Assembly: GCA_004794785.1 (NCBI GenBank)
Contig: SJOL01006493.1
Coordinates: 479,573-543,572 of the forward strand
Direction: 5' to 3'
DNA: 64,000 nt
Origin: Opisthorchis felineus
Lineage: Eukaryota > Platyhelminthes > Trematoda > Opisthorchiida > Opisthorchiidae
The position numbers and the translations under genes are program-made. Each line of letters opens with the position of its first letter. Within the stretch, counting starts at the first letter, position 1. The notes beneath the pieces are model-generated. The model was not told where the DNA came from. It saw only the letters and a list, made by a program, of their open reading frames with translations, and did not search any database. Below are positions 1 to 12,197 of this stretch, one piece after another.

Positions 1-2300
1 TATTAATGTACAAGCCGCAATTATGACTGCTTGGTGGCTTGCCACCCTGCAGATCTGGTAGGACGCACGAGGTGTGAAAACCTCCTGTGGTGGACGGGTA
101 CGCCCTGCAGGGAGGGTCCCCCTGTTACGTTGCACCATGGTGCGTTCATATACCTGCCACCCTTCCAGTAGCATGGGTGCATCGCCCATCGCCGGTGGTT
201 CTGAGCCTGGTCTTCAATTCGGGAAAACCATAAAAGAGCACCGTTATTGTTTGCCTGTAGCTGGATCGGACTTGTCCCTGTTGTCACTTGTCTGGCAATA
301 CCAAGGAACACAAACGAATGGCAGTAGTCCTTTCGTTTTGTTAAATATTATTGGGTAGCCTGGAGGTACTGTGCGAGGCTCACGGCTAACATCAAGGCGT
401 GGCCACCTTCGTCTTAGATGGGTTGCACCACCCCAATTCCACTTCATCATCCAGGCATAACATACACGATTTTTGAGGCAATCATATACACATAAAACGT
501 AAATTTCTCATTATTTCCTGATTACCAGTAGTCACAGCTAGCGCCTAATGGCTGTTTTTGCCGTGCATCATTCGCTTCTTGGAGCTGACAGCAGTGACTC
601 AGTGACTAGCCACCCACACTCTTACCTTCCTGTTGAGTTGAGGTAGTAGATTCCAGTTAAACCAGGGTTCTTATCCATTAACTCGGAAGCTGCTGCCCAA
701 CCGCTTATCATTTCTCTGCTCTCCCTGTTTACATTAACACCCCCTTTGCACAACGGGGACCCCTTGGTTGGATTTTTTGCTTAGCTAAAAACTACCGTCA
801 AGCATTCTCACCATGTAGTCGCCTGTTCCAACTAGTCCAACGGCCAGCCAACCTGCCTCAGCGGCTAAGTCCCTACCTTCACAAAATTACGCACCTACTC
901 TGGCCCAGCTAGTACTTGGCTTCTAGATCAGCCAACAAAATCCACCTCTTCCTGTTTAGTTTGCTGTCATCCGCTTTTATATATTATTTTCTATTGAAGA
1001 CCGTTTTATCTGATGCTTCCTGGCACTCACCAGACGCTACTGCTCTCATCCTATTCCTTCCTCATTCCCCCTCTTCCCAAGCTTCAAACTTCGATGTAGT
1101 TGCGCAAACGCCCCGTACAACCCCTATTCATTCGATCTGGCTTGTCCGCGGTGTACACTCACACGTCCTCCTACTGATTGGAAATTTCTCGTGACTCTGC
1201 ATCGGTCTGAGTCTATTTGTGTCAATCTCCTCGTCTGACCAGCATCCAGCTGCCGCGGAAATGCGTATCCCCTGTCCGATTGCGGCAACCTTGGCCACCG
1301 TTACGGGGATGTTCAGAAACCGAAGTATGTCAGTGCAATGATGGCATGGCACTGCCATACCCAGTCTTATGGCACTCCCGCAACTACTTTCTTCAGAATC
1401 TCGGCCGCATCCTTTTGCACACTCGAGCCTGTAATCGCAACCACAAACAAATTTTTCTACCGGGCCCCACCGCCTCGTTCTAAACCACTGAACATATCGT
1501 TCGGACTTAACCAACCTAGATTCCTGCCTCAATTTAGGTTTGCCTCTTCCAAAAGTTCAGTTTCATTTACGCTGTTTGATTGGCCCTATGCATTTGCACC
1601 ATCTCCCCATCACCACTACCCTTTACACCTGACCTCCCTGCAACAGCGACACCAGTGAGTCTACTCAGTTTCGATTTAAGCCATATTTTTGAGACAAAAC
1701 GTGCCGTTTGTCTCCAGATCGAATTATTCTACCTCTATCTGCATTGTTGCATTTGGTAACTCTAGCCATTTACTCGACCGCCCAAGGTCACTCATGGCCT
1801 GCAACGGTTTTCAGTTTTAGTTCAGGTCAGCAGGCCTCGTCTTTCAACTTGTCGTGCCTCATGCCCATTGTCCTCGTTTTTTTCGGTTCCTACAACTGTA
1901 GTGACTTTTCACGTAATAAGCATGCTCGTTGTGTTGTTACCAGCCGCGATCAGGTTGTAACGACCTGCCTCAATCAGCGTGCTCCCTACAAGTTACTATT
2001 ATTATTACTTCCCAATGTTTATGACACTGTCCTCTTTCCGAGAATTCCATTGTACCCACACACCCCGCCAGTCATTTTTTATTCTGACTGTAACATTACC
2101 ATCATGCCTGGCGGCATGCCACCCACCAGTTGGGCATAAACATTATTATTATTATTTTTATCAACAAAAACATAAACAACAAAAAAGTATCAACAAGATC
2201 AACAAGAATGTCTGAAGCCACTCCTGAAGTCATGGCACAGCAACTTCAAAATCGAATGCGCGCCAATACATAAGAAGGGAGATTCATTATAACAAATGGC
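1..2300. other. Unassigned left-edge DNA
   Basis: No gene is recognised here. Bases 20-460 are GC-richer than what follows and hold overlapping short frames on both strands (up to 96 codons), none resembling a known family. A 143-codon frame at 1708-2139 on + is hydrophobic and Ser-rich and looks like chance coding. A short ATT microsatellite lies at about 2142-2157. The stretch may include 5' parts of the LINE that follows. Confidence 0.4.
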
Positions 2301-2599
2301 CACAAAATGAGAGTAGATTGTGGTGATTTTGGTTCGAGTATACCTAAAGCTAAATGCAACACCTTTACGAAAAAATTTTCAATTCACCCGCAAACGTTTT
2401 GCAGAAGGGAGCATTTTCCCGTCAAGGATGAGCCACCAACCCCCAATCATTCTTGGGATAGCCTCAGCCACTCAAACAGCAGTCGCCTGTCGGAAAACGT
2501 AGACTCAACTACGGCAATTGCAGACCAAGCCGAATTATTTGAGATGTAGCAGGAGCAGTTACCTGACCAGGGCATGTGCCATACCAGACCGACGGACAG

Positions 2600-3935
2600 T
2601 AGCCCTGTTCAAGCAAGCCAACAAGGTAAAACTCACCCTTATAAACCTTCTGAAGCAGTTGAAGAAAGTGCAACCCGACAGTTTACCAGGCTTAGACGGT
2701 ATGCCGGTCAAGCCACTAAAACCACGCTCCACCGTACTGCCGGAAATGCTGGCCGTTCATATGGCCCTATTGCGACCACAGAATAGAGAGCCCTTCAAAA
2801 CTGGCACCAGGTAGGTCCTGATAGGTTTCGTTGGATAGCTCTAATACAAAATGTTTCCAACGTAACGGGAAGCATAAATGACGATCGATTTCGCATCGTG
2901 TTTGACAGGGAGTGCACTGTCGTTCGCGGACACGGTGGTTTCAGAAGAGGATGCCAATCCACCAAAAACCAAAGTACATTTTTCAATTCCTAGACCAACG
3001 CATTTGACACACCCGAGTCGGCGTGGCTTAAAGGTCTATGGCCTGAATATTCCCTTTCAACAGCAGAAAAATCTAAAACCCTGGGAATATGCAGTAAGAC
3101 TATCAACTGACTGAAAGGATACCTATCGGACCGCACTTCCCCAGCACAAGTTAACCTACCACCGTCCAGATATTTTAACTCCTCGACCAGCGCGCCTCAT
3201 GGATACCTACTTGGATACCTATTACCAATACTCTCGAACGACCACCTGCCAGCGTCTTGTGACAACCCTGGTTGGCTCTCAATGAATGCCACCAAGATTC
3301 AGGATGACTTCCAACCTGATGGAAAGCCCTGGACAGAGCTAATCTATGAGCCGTTCTACTCTGGTTCATCTTCAGAACAACCAATTGTTAGGTTGTATAT
3401 TTCAGGTATAATACACGCGCTCATATTTGCATACCAAAAGCAGGAACTAAGGTAGAGGGTATCGGTCGCCTTTAGCTCAAGGCCGACATTGTTTTACTGG
3501 CAATGAATGTACTTCTTAAACTCTAACTAGGGTTGGATCCCAGTATAACATTTGATCAATCTGTGTGGCCCCCAGTGAGTTCAGACCCTTGTACAACATA
3601 ATCAGACACTAATATGTTAAGATGGGCAAGACCCCTCTAGCTATCAGCTAACGCGGTGCTGACGCGTATCCTCCCCTCGAGTATCGCCGCCTGCGAGGGG
3701 ACCCAATTCTTACTTATGCCCTGTTTGAACAAGGTTTGGCCAACAGGTTTTTCACCGTTGAACCAGAAAACACACGGCGGGGACATGGTAAGAAGATTTT
3801 CAAGCTCAGAGCGAACACTTTTATTAGGCAAAAATTTTTCTCACTTCGTGTGGTAGCTGCGTGGAATAGACTTCCTCCGACAGTTGTCCACGCTCCTTCT
3901 AGAACCTAGTTCAAAGCACTACTAGACACTTTCCT
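2600..3935 (+). pseudogene. CR1-like non-LTR retrotransposon ORF2, reverse transcriptase remnant
   Basis: This is a decayed reverse transcriptase of the CR1/Jockey type. Reading across frames one sees, in order, an N-terminal RT block near 2630-2760 with LPGLDGMPVK, where these LINEs usually have sPGpDGi; a block near 3115-3260 with KGYLSDRT followed by a damaged counterpart of the PQGSVLGPLLF-NDLP motif (ending NDHLPA); and the typical C-terminal block near 3680-3930 with [29 protein letters not shown] and FKALLDTFL. Frame changes and in-frame stops (for example just before FKALL) show it is dead. The C-terminal block leads directly into a 3' tail found again at 15750 and 16951. Family assignment rests on motif order from memory of CR1-like elements; subfamily is not resolved. 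Confidence 0.75.
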
Positions 3936-4140
3936 ATGCGAGTCTTCGTCCTGGCAAAATTACTGCCCCGTGCTGAGAACTTAAAGAGTAGTGCTACACC
4001 CTTTTTTCGTTTGTGCCTTTCAGGTGAACGACAACCGCTGAACGACAAGAACACAACCGACCCGGAAAACTTGGGCAAAAGCCTCGATCCTGTGTATCAG
4101 TCCGTGAATCCGTGAATTCGTGAATCCGTTTATAGACGTT
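3936..4140 (+). repeat. 3' tail of CR1-like LINE, copy A
   Basis: This follows the LINE C-terminal block. It starts near TGCGAGTCTTCGTCCTGGC and ends in short direct repeats of the type GTGAATCC/GTGAATTC at about 4103-4128. A close copy sits at 15750-15929 and the last part again at 16951-17008. Short tandem repeats at the 3' end are usual for CR1-type LINEs and help 3'-end recognition by the polymerase; that role is inferred here. Confidence 0.75.
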
Positions 4141-4489
4141 GTCTAGGCTCCCTTCGCTAGGGGGACTGTGCCATCGATCTCTTCCGGCTCAGATATTGTG
4201 TGGTACAAGTAGCACTTATGCTAGCTCACTTTAATCTGCAAGAAGTAAGCATCCGAAAGCAGAGTTAATTGCTTGAGCTGAAAAAAGCTGTATCTGTTCG
4301 AGGAGTCCGTGAACGAGGAAAAATGACTGACACAGAATCAAATCCTTCGCCAAATTTCTAGGCCCGGGTTTGCTCCTGTCGTCTAGCGGCTTCCCTTCAT
4401 CAGGATAAAGATGTGGTTCCGCTCTTTAAGTTCCGAGCGTTTGGCGTAGGCTTGCGAGTGAATAGTTCACATGACGATAACCTAAATGT

Positions 4490-5016
4490 CATTTGAACCG
4501 GATCTTCGATGTTCCTCGGATAATTGCTGGAGGCTGATTATTTCGCGCACAAATTGCTCAAAACGAGAAAATGTTTCTCGAATGAAAGTGCACACTCTGA
4601 TCCTAAAAATCTTCTTCACATGTCCCCGGCCGTGTACCAGAGAGGTTATCAATAAAATCTATCTACAAAAACTTTTTCAAACAGAATATCTACAAGCATC
4701 ATGGCTTTTTGGAGACGGATTGTTTAGGAGAAGGAAACCAGGGATTTCTAAGCGTTTATATTGTCAGACGGATTTTAGGCCGGCAAACATCCCCCTTAAC
4801 AGCCCGTTTAACATTGCCAGTAAGTATCACGTTCTTCTTGCCTTCTCGGTAAATAATCGGGTTGGTGTAATAAATAACCGGCTTGACGCAGGCCCCATAG
4901 ATTGTCTGAGGGTCCACGAAATTAACACGGTGCAAAGTGCGCCGAATAAACCCAAGAACATTGGGCATGTATTTCGGAATGGAATGCGTGAAACGTGCAT
5001 GAAGACGGTCAGGCAC
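4490..5016 (-). pseudogene. CR1-like LINE ORF2, C-terminal part
   Basis: On the minus strand, bases 5016-4756 encode a frame with NVLGFIRRTL, IYGACVKP and YTNPIIY, the thumb/connector region that follows the RT domain in CR1-like ORF2 (usual form LGFIRR, YxaYVRPiLEY). Further down, in shifted frames (about 4660-4500), come HGRGHVKKIF and FIRETFS, matching the RRGHxKKxF and FIRexFSxRVV block seen in the plus-strand copy at 3.7-3.9 kb. Frames are broken, so it is a fossil. Orientation is opposite to the neighbouring LINE at 2.6-4.1 kb, so these are separate insertions. Confidence 0.65.
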
Positions 5017-6346
5017 CCTAGCTCATTTTTGTATTCGCCTTGTTAACAATTTCTGGTCCATTCTTATCGGACAGGAAGACAGCGTTTGTCAGGTCCCATC
5101 CGAACATTCCTCTTTATTCGGAGAAAGCTTCAGCCAAATTACACTGCTATGCTGCTCCAGAGTCCATTTGAAGCTTGCTAGCATTCAAACTTTAGGACTT
5201 CAGTTTATCAGTACAGTAAAGGCATGGAGTCGGGATCGCTTCCAAAAGGCCACAGACATAGATCAGAAAGCAGATTGACCTTAAAGCGCTGTCTTGGGAG
5301 GCTCCGATGGAGACTGTTGCTAAACAAGAGAAGTTTAACATAAATTCCACGCAAAACCACCTACTTGGAAGGAAAAACTTACGTAAGCGTAGAATTTTTT
5401 CCCAAACATGTTGCTGTGAGTTTTGTAAGCAGCGGGACGTGTGGAACTCGATCAAGCGCTTTTGGGTAACTCAATAATATGGCGTCCTGTATGGGTCATC
5501 GGTCTCCGGCTAGTGTCGCAGTGTCCAGGAACGTGTGCATGTTTGCTACCTGGGAAGGATTTTGGAGCTCCTCTTATTGCTCATGGGAACATCCGTTTGT
5601 TGGGATTGAAGTGGTTAAGAGCAGCTTGCTTAAGAATGCGTTCCATCGCGTTATCTTAGTGAAGCTTATGGGCATGATAGCTGCTGAGCAATAGGCGAGA
5701 ACCAAGTTTTTTTGAGTGAGGTGACAAACGCCTCATTCCAAGTTTACCTATGTCAAGCAACTGAGGAGACTTCAGGTATAAGTGTTAGGCCAAGCAAGGT
5801 GATGCTTCCATAGGATCTTTGGATGCACTTCATTTTGCACAGACGCGTTGACGGAATGTCTTGTGCAAAGGGTTACAAGCACTGTCTTCCGGAAAGAGTA
5901 GGCCGGTAAGAAGTAGTTCGTATTTTTGTCCTGCCGAGTTTGCATGTGGTTGGGACGTTGAGTCAGAACCTTATTATGCGTAGCGCTGTCCTTGAGCTTC
6001 GGTCCCCATTGCTGGATGGCTCGTGGTTCTACCGCCTCGGTCCTTAAAGAGAGCACCGTCAGCATGATCCTTCTTGGATTCTTGTTTACTGAAATATTAC
6101 AATTTTTCCGGGTGATGCTCAGTATCGTAGTTAGTTTTCATGAATCCTCTTGGCCCATCTCTGATTCAGGGCGGTCGGACATCTCACAAAGTGCCAGCGC
6201 GTCCTGCGAGTGGCATGTCCATCTACTTGCATAATAGCTTTCGTCCCAGCTTCATAAAACGATGGGCTTTTACGTGTAGCTATTTGTTAGTACTGATTCT
6301 TGGTCCTTTTTAATAAGTCAGTTCAGCACCTTCATCAGCGGAAGTT
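5017..6346. other. Unassigned spacer
   Basis: Only short overlapping frames of fewer than 100 codons are seen, on both strands. None shows a recognisable motif, splice context or repeat shared with the rest of the window. The right end abuts the truncated LTR of the Gypsy element. Confidence 0.4.
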
Positions 6347-6426
6347 AAAAATTCAAAATTTTAGAAAAATAACTTGGCAATAACTCGGAAAATAGACGTT
6401 TTCTGGGGAAACTGACATCCCCAACA
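6347..6426 (-). repeat. Truncated 3' LTR of the Mag-type Gypsy
   Basis: About 80 bp match the right end of the LTR at 10621-11002, from TTCAAAATTTTAGAAAAATAA to ACATCCCCAACA, with several substitutions and small indels. The remaining roughly 300 bp of the LTR are absent, so the element was truncated at its 3' end by deletion. A purine run on the minus strand (complement of 6427-6435, AAGGAGAGG) directly before the LTR is the polypurine tract. Confidence 0.85.
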
Positions 6427-6435
6427 CCTCTCCTT

Positions 6436-8023
6436 GAGGAAGAAAGGTCAGTAATGGGGCCTTTCTGGGGTCCATTTGGAAAGGGGTGGTTTGGCGTCGA
6501 CGGCGATCCGTCCACCTTCTTAGAAGAAGATTTGGGTCCCTGATGTTCTGTGCCGCCGGCTGCGTTGTATCAGGTGTGGTCGCCTTCTTTTCAAAGGTGT
6601 CAAGAAGAATGTCAAACGGAAACTTGCTGTGGGATGCTGGTGGCTCCTTGAAATGGCGCGGACACAGTTGATTCTTGTGTCGCGTCCAGATGTCTTGGCC
6701 AACCAAGACGTCGTAAATTACGCGCCCGCGTTTTCGTAGGACGTATCCTTCGATCCAGCGTTCGTGCTTTGGTCGATAGTCCCGCGCAAAAACACTTGCA
6801 CCCACCTCAAATCGGGCTGGCTTTGTGTTCATGGTGGACCGGGAACAAGCTGTTGATGCCGGGGACATAGCCGAATTGATAGTTCGCAATTTTCGGCCCA
6901 TGAGCGCTTCAGCAGGTGATTTCCGATCTTCCACAGAGTCATTTGGAGAGGTCCGATTGACCAGAAGAAATCTCTGTAGGATTCGACGGGTGTCCCCCCC
7001 ACTCAGGATTGAGGAGCGCCCGCTTGAACGTATCGGCAAAACGTTCCACTTGACCGTTCGACTGTAGATGGTACGGTAACAAACAAACGTGCGTGCTGGC
7101 GTTCTTCCGGTAAAACTCTTGGAAGCTGCTGGAGCTGAACTGTGATCCACTGTCCGACACTAAAGTCTCTGGTAGGCCGTGCTGGCTGAAGAGCTGAGAC
7201 AGCGCTCGTATGGTGTTTGTTGTCGTTGGCGGGACGACGTGCACAACCTCTGGCCATTTGGAAAAGGCGTAGACCAGGATGAGGTACGTTACACCATCAA
7301 CAGGGCCAGCGAAGTCGACATGTATCCGGGACCGGGGGCGTTCGGGTCGAGGCCAGGTAGCGGGCGGAGGGCGTGGAAGGTTCTTGGCGGCTTGTTGATG
7401 CTTCGAGCAATCTCTGACGTAGTCGGAGATGTCGCGATCCATGTGTGGCCAGTAGGCGTAGCTACGGGCATTTGATTTCATCCGGCTTATCCCAGGATGC
7501 CCTGAATGAAACTGCTTCAGGACACGATGGCGTAAAGGGCGTAGTACCACAACACGTTCTCCAAACGTGAGGCGGTCGCCAACGATAGACATGGAATCAA
7601 GAAGATGGAAAAGGTGTTCGAGATCGTCGCCAAGGGGTTATGTGGCCAACGCGTCCGGAGAAAATGGATCGCCTGTTGTAGCGTCGAATCAGCCAAAGTT
7701 TCACGCTTGATATCCGAAACAGTCACTGGTAAGGCACGGACTGTTTGGAGCAGCTGCTGGCTAGCGTGGTCGTCGACGGATAATGCCGCAATGACGGAGT
7801 CTTCTTCCGGTGTAGTATGGTTGCCGACGAGTCGTGACAGTGCATCCGCTTGGCCGAAGTTTTCAGTGCGTCGATACTGGAGTTGGAAGTCGTAGCCAAG
7901 CAAGATGAGCGTCCACCGTTGCAGACGATTCGCCGAATGAGCGGGAACGCCAGATTTCGAGCCAAAAATTGACAGCAAAGGCTTGTGATCGGTCAGAAGA
8001 GTGAATCGTCGGCCGTATGTCAT
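6436..8023 (-). pseudogene. RNase H and integrase region of Mag-type Gypsy
   Basis: Minus strand. Bases 8023-7517 hold the end of RNase H (LTDHKPLLSIF, RRTENFGQADALSRL) and the linker. Bases 7592-6939 hold integrase: GHPGISRMK and YWPHMDRDI of the zinc-binding domain, then core aspartates in IHVDFAGPVDG and TLVSDSGSQFS and the glutamate in NGQVERFADTFK. The first cysteine of the usual CxxC appears as C followed by SKH, so the zinc finger looks damaged. Bases 7150-6436 hold the C-terminal part with FEVGASVFARDYRP. The pieces are in different frames, so no intact integrase remains. Confidence 0.88.
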
Positions 8024-8299
8024 CTTGTGGAACCAGCGGACGGCGAAGACGAGCGCCAGTGCCTCTTTCTCATTTTGGCTGTAGTGTTATTTTGCTGGGG
8101 TAAGCAACCTGGATGCATGCATGATCGCCCTCTCAGTTCCATCAAAAAACACATGAAGGATGACGGCATCAATACCGTAAGCAGAAGCATCGACTGCCAC
8201 GACAATTAGCAGTTTGGGATCATAGTGCGTCAAAAGCATTTCAGAGCTGAGCATCGACTTTAGCTTGCGGAAGGTTGCTTCGCATTCGTCTGACCGAGC

Positions 8300-9376
8300 T
8301 CAAGACATGTGTTTTTTCAGGAGGCGATTGAGCGGCGGCCAGACACTGTGCAATGTAGGCAGAACTGTTGAGTAGTAGCCGATGGGACCCAAGAATGAGC
8401 GAAGCGTGGTGATATCCTTGGGTGCCGGCATCTGTTGACTAGCTCGTATGTTCTCGGGATCAGGGTGTCGACCGGAGGTATCGAAGATGAACTCGAGATA
8501 GTTAACGGCCATCATGAAGAACTGACACTTTTCAGGATGGAGGCGAAGATCATTGTCCTGGATGCATTGAAGCACCACGTCGATTCGTTTGCCCAGTTCA
8601 TCAGGAGAGCCAGCGACAATCAGCATATCGTCCATGTATGCGGCCACACCTGGAATGCCAGACAGGATAGTGTCCATCAACTGCTGGAAGATCGCAGGGG
8701 CTGTCTTAACCACAAAAGGTAGACGTTTGTATTCGTACAGGCCCCTGTGCGTGTTGATGGTCAGCAGAGAACGGGAGTCCGGCGAAACTTCGATCTGCAA
8801 ATACGCATCGGCCAGGTCGAGTTTGGCAAAACAACTACCACCGTTCGTAATGGTGAATAAGTCATCCGGCATCGGCAGTGGGTAGTGGTGCTGTTCAAGG
8901 GCCGCATTGAGACCAGTTGAGAAGTCGGCACAAATGGACCCATCTGGCTTCTTTATCACCACGATTGGTGCTGCCCATGCAGAATAAGTTAGAGGGGATA
9001 TCACGTTTTGTTGCTCGAGACGCTGAAATTTTCCATCGACCTGTGGCAAGGAGGCATATGGGACTGTTCTCTTGGGGCGAAAAACTGGGATAGCATGCAA
9101 TCGAAGCTGGAGGGTTGCTTGTGTGGTGGAACAATGACCGAGGCCAGGCTCAAAAACCCTAGGAAAGCGCCGAATGATATCGCCGGATTGATCTGGAACA
9201 TCGGCGCGAGAAAAGATCGCATTGCGTACGGAACTAATTTGGATATCTGCCAACCCAAGATGGTGGAACCAGCCAAGACCAAGGAGATTTAATTTGGCAG
9301 CGGTCACGTAACACGACCCAGTGAATGCCGTTCCCTTGAATGAGACGCAGCATTTTGATTCTCCGGAAAGCCGCAA
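8300..9376 (-). pseudogene. Reverse transcriptase of Mag-type Gypsy
   Basis: An open stretch of 358 codons on the minus strand covers most of the RT and the start of RNase H. Seen in order: EPGLGHCSTTQATLQL before the RT, YSAWAAPIVVIKKPDGS, FAKLDLADAYLQIEV with the first catalytic aspartate, LPFVVKTAPAIFQQLMD, the catalytic YMDD box, and LRSFLGPIGYYSTVLP of the connection. Usual Gypsy RT has LPFGVKSAP, so G to V and S to T changes are visible. The frame ends at 8300 and the RNase H continues in another frame, so it is a broken polyprotein fragment. Confidence 0.9.
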
Positions 9377-9415
9377 CTCACCACCACATACACCGCTTGC
9401 ATTTCTGAAGGATCG

Positions 9416-10590
9416 TCAGACGAGAGGTCGCTCAAGCGTGTTCCAAAGCTTTTCGGATATAATGGTGATGTCCGAAGCAGTGTCCAACTGCAATCGGACC
9501 GGACGTCCATTGACCAAGACAGCGAGGAATTTCCGGTGAGATGTGGCGCTGACTTGAAACGTTGCCAGCAGACTCAAGGCGGAGCCCGCTGGTTTTGAAT
9601 TCTGGGAGCGTGGTTGCTGCTTGGAGGCGCCGTGGGTTGTACTGGATGAGCGTGCCCGACAGTATCCATCTTTGTGACCCACCGCCTTGCATTGTCGACA
9701 GTGGTGTTGTTTGTAACGGCACAGTCTGACGAAGTGCCAACCCCGTAGTGCCAGCACGGGGATGAGGGCTGCTTCTTTCGGATATTCTGCTGACTGGATT
9801 GGGTTGTTCTAGAGCGCGACGGACCAGAGGAGGACGGGCCAGAGATTTGAGAACCATAGGGTTTGGAGGCTTGGCGAACCGCATGAACTTCGGAACCACT
9901 TTGGCCCCCAGATTGGACCAAAGTGATGTCATGCTGTAGGTTGGTCAACCACTGGTACTCGTCAGCAATGGCACTGAGCGTCAGCGAGGGGTCTTGCTCA
10001 AGACGGTTGGGCAGGTGCGTCCGTATGTCTGCGAATTTGGGAGACTGGAGGCTGCATATGAAAATGAGGGATTTGAATTGGTCAGTAGTGAGCGACTTCA
10101 ATTTGAAACGTTAGCATTCACGAGTAACAATGCCAACGTGTGTCAAAAAGTCGTCTGACTCGTTCATAACCAAATTTAAACGGCGGTACCGCTTATTGAA
10201 CAGAGAAGATCGTTCACCAAAAGTATTCATCAAGGTCTGCACCGTGTCGTCCAAAGACTTGTCGCGTGGGTTCTACGGAAGAATCAGTTTGCATTACTTT
10301 TCCAGCCCTTCCGGAGCAAGTTTGCAAAGCAAGAGCCGGACTCTCCGTGCATCATCTCGCGCAGCAAGGTCGACTCGGAATGGGTCCTCGTAGCGGCGAA
10401 ACCACGTCTCGAACTTGATGTTAGCGTCTGGGTCATAGTTAAACTCAGCTATGCTGTTCGTAACTGCGTCAACCTGTTGACTCGGCGCCGAATTGAACGG
10501 AGAACTACTATCCGGAACCCTCAGCTGCGTAAGCATCTCTATAAGCTTAAGCTGTTGCTCGAGCAGCGCCTCTAACTCCGCGGGATCCAT
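9416..10590 (-). pseudogene. Gag, zinc knuckle and protease region of Mag-type Gypsy
   Basis: The minus-strand start ATG at 10590 opens with MDPAELEALLEQQ. Gag continues to about 10294 in one frame (IKFETWFRRYEDPF) and then to about 9574 in a second (TTDQFKSLIFICSLQSP, HLPNRLEQDP). A nucleocapsid-like stretch with CRQCKAVGHKDGYC lies near 9680. The aspartic protease core is LQLDTASDITIIS near 9480, with DTAS rather than the commoner DTGA. Frame changes separate all of these, and the region leads into the RT frame ending at 9376. Confidence 0.85.
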
Positions 10591-10605
10591 TACGAGTAGA
10601 CCGAA

Positions 10606-10620
10606 CACCTCGTCGCCAAG
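10606..10620 (-). other. Primer binding site of Mag-type Gypsy
   Basis: Immediately inside the 5' LTR the minus strand reads CTTGGCGACGAGG. A TGG at or just after the LTR end is the complement of the tRNA CCA tail, as expected for a minus-strand primer site. I do not assign the tRNA. Confidence 0.6.
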
Positions 10621-11002
10621 TGTTACGTAGCTGAACGGGTAAGATCAACGACTATACGCGGCTTGAGAACGGGCGCACAAATCCCCAGCTATGACGCAAG
10701 CCCAACCGCTCCTAGCGCAGAGAGGAGATGACCGGACCTTCAGAGTAGGGCTTTTACTGCCTCAACCGAAGGCAATATACAGCGGGAGCACCGTCGTATA
10801 TATGTATTTCAGGCGACCTTGGGAAGCAATAAATCAGTTAGCACACACAAAGTCTAACTGGGCAATAGGAATGATTCGCGGTCTTTTTGAATTGAGGTGC
10901 AACGTGGAGGAAAAGGCGCGAAATTTCAAAATTCAAAATTTTAGAAAAATAAATTGGCAATAACTCAAAAAACGGTTTTTGGGGAAACTGACATCCCCAA
11001 CA
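10621..11002 (-). repeat. 5' LTR of Mag-type Gypsy (382 bp)
   Basis: Ends are TGTTACG (left, plus strand) and CCCCAACA (right), so on the minus strand the LTR starts TGTTGGGG and ends CGTAACA, a normal TG...CA form with short inverted ends. Its right-hand 80 bp are repeated at 6347-6426. The left end is placed by the adjoining primer site. No target duplication can be tested because the other LTR is truncated. Confidence 0.8.
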
Positions 11003-11875
11003 AGCAGGGTCGCTCATTAGTATACAGCAAAGCTGAGAACATCTCGCGTTTCCACTCTCCGCAGCCACCTACGTCAATCACAGCATCAGAGGACTCCTGT
11101 GTGAGTTAAGTTTCAGTTATTGCGATTGCGGACGGTTTTTCAAGGAAAGTACACTGCTAAAGATGGGAAATGTAGTTGAAAAACTGAGGTAATTCATAGA
11201 AAACCATTCCTGTTCATTTCGATGTCAAGGAACTGAGAGCTACTGGGCCACAAATGAGGTCAGGAGCGTTAAGTCTCCTTGATCTTACTCCCAGGGCTTG
11301 AACTTGGATTGTGATGTGAAGCAAGCAGCTTGATGTCCAGGCGGTTCCGACGTTCCAAAGTTGCATTGCGGGGTGGCCTTTCACATCTTGGTGTCCGGAC
11401 CGCGCTTTACTTTCGTTTCTGGGGGGCGCTGATCACTCTTCCGTGGACGAAAACTGCACCTACTGATTGTGGAACGTAGAACATCACATTTTGGGTGGCT
11501 GTTTGAAGAGTTGCTGTGAGTGCATTTTCATATTTCCGTTTAGATTCCGGAAGATATTTGACTGTCAGCGTGGCTGTGGGAAACGAACTGGCCATGTGGT
11601 CCCCCCGTCTAACCATCAGGTTGTCATGCTGTTGGTGGCAACCCCAAGAGGCTGGTTGCGTGGGTGACTACAAACTGAATTCAGCGATCAATCTACGGTG
11701 TGACGAGTCTTATTCGATCGCAATCGCTTCAGTTCTGGGTTCACATTAACGACGATCAGCGTGGTCAGCATGCTGACGCAGCATGCGCATGATTGTTCGC
11801 GGTGATGACGGGTTTGTGGATTTGACACGTGTAGTGACACGCAAATTCTGCTTCCCCGGGTCGTACTGTTCCCCC

Positions 11876-12197
11876 TTAACAAGGATGGAGTACTTGGTCA
11901 ATTAGTTCCACATTCACAGGACAGGGATAACCCGTGATTGCCAGTTCCGCCGCTGCTTCCTGAGGTGAAAGTCTTGGGGCTGGTTTCGCACTGGCTGACT
12001 GGAGATCGACGACGTCTCTGATGTCGAGGCCAACGTTTTTGGCTGACCTGTCAGTGGACTTCTCCGTAAGTTCCTGATCCAGGGATATATTGAGGCTCGC
12101 GCTGCGGGAGTTGAGTTCAGTGCTGGGTGCATCTAATCCACCGAGGAAGTAGGTGACGATAATTCCACATACTTTGACTGATTTGTTCGTTTGAAGT
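11876..12197 (-). CDS. Possible exon of an unrecognised protein
   Basis: On the minus strand an open frame without an ATG runs about 106 codons to a TAA at 11876-11878. It includes LNISLDQELTEKSTD, GLDIRDVVDLQSA and LSPQEAAAELAITGYP. The composition is acidic and serine-rich, like a natural disordered segment. A possible splice acceptor (GTGGATTAG) lies just before 12132. No family is recognised. The overlapping frame on the same strand also reads well but has an internal stop. It could be a terminal exon or the end of an old element. Confidence 0.25.

Larger units (their letters stand above)
6347..11002 (-). mobile_element. Decayed Mag-type Gypsy LTR retrotransposon
   Basis: A nearly complete Gypsy element read on the minus strand: 5' LTR 10621-11002, primer site just inside it, gag, zinc knuckle, protease, reverse transcriptase, RNase H, integrase, polypurine tract, then only about 80 bp of the 3' LTR (6347-6426). 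The coding part is split over several frames and carries stops, so it cannot make its proteins. The RT block around WAAPIVVIKKPDGS, NAALEQHHYPLP and INTHRGLYEYKRLPF is of the kind found in Mag-like elements of invertebrates. It is older than the second Gypsy element at 38.9-43.4 kb and unrelated at the LTR level. Confidence 0.9.

Noticed and set aside
1708..2139. 143-codon frame on +
   Set aside because: Hydrophobic and Ser-rich without signal or domain, and ending in a microsatellite region; taken as chance.
4486..5046. 186-codon frame on +
   Set aside because: It lies opposite a CR1-like LINE reading on the minus strand that shows clear motifs.
6353..10608. Host genes in the 6-10 kb region
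   Set aside because: All long minus frames there fit Gypsy gag-pol order; plus frames are shadows.
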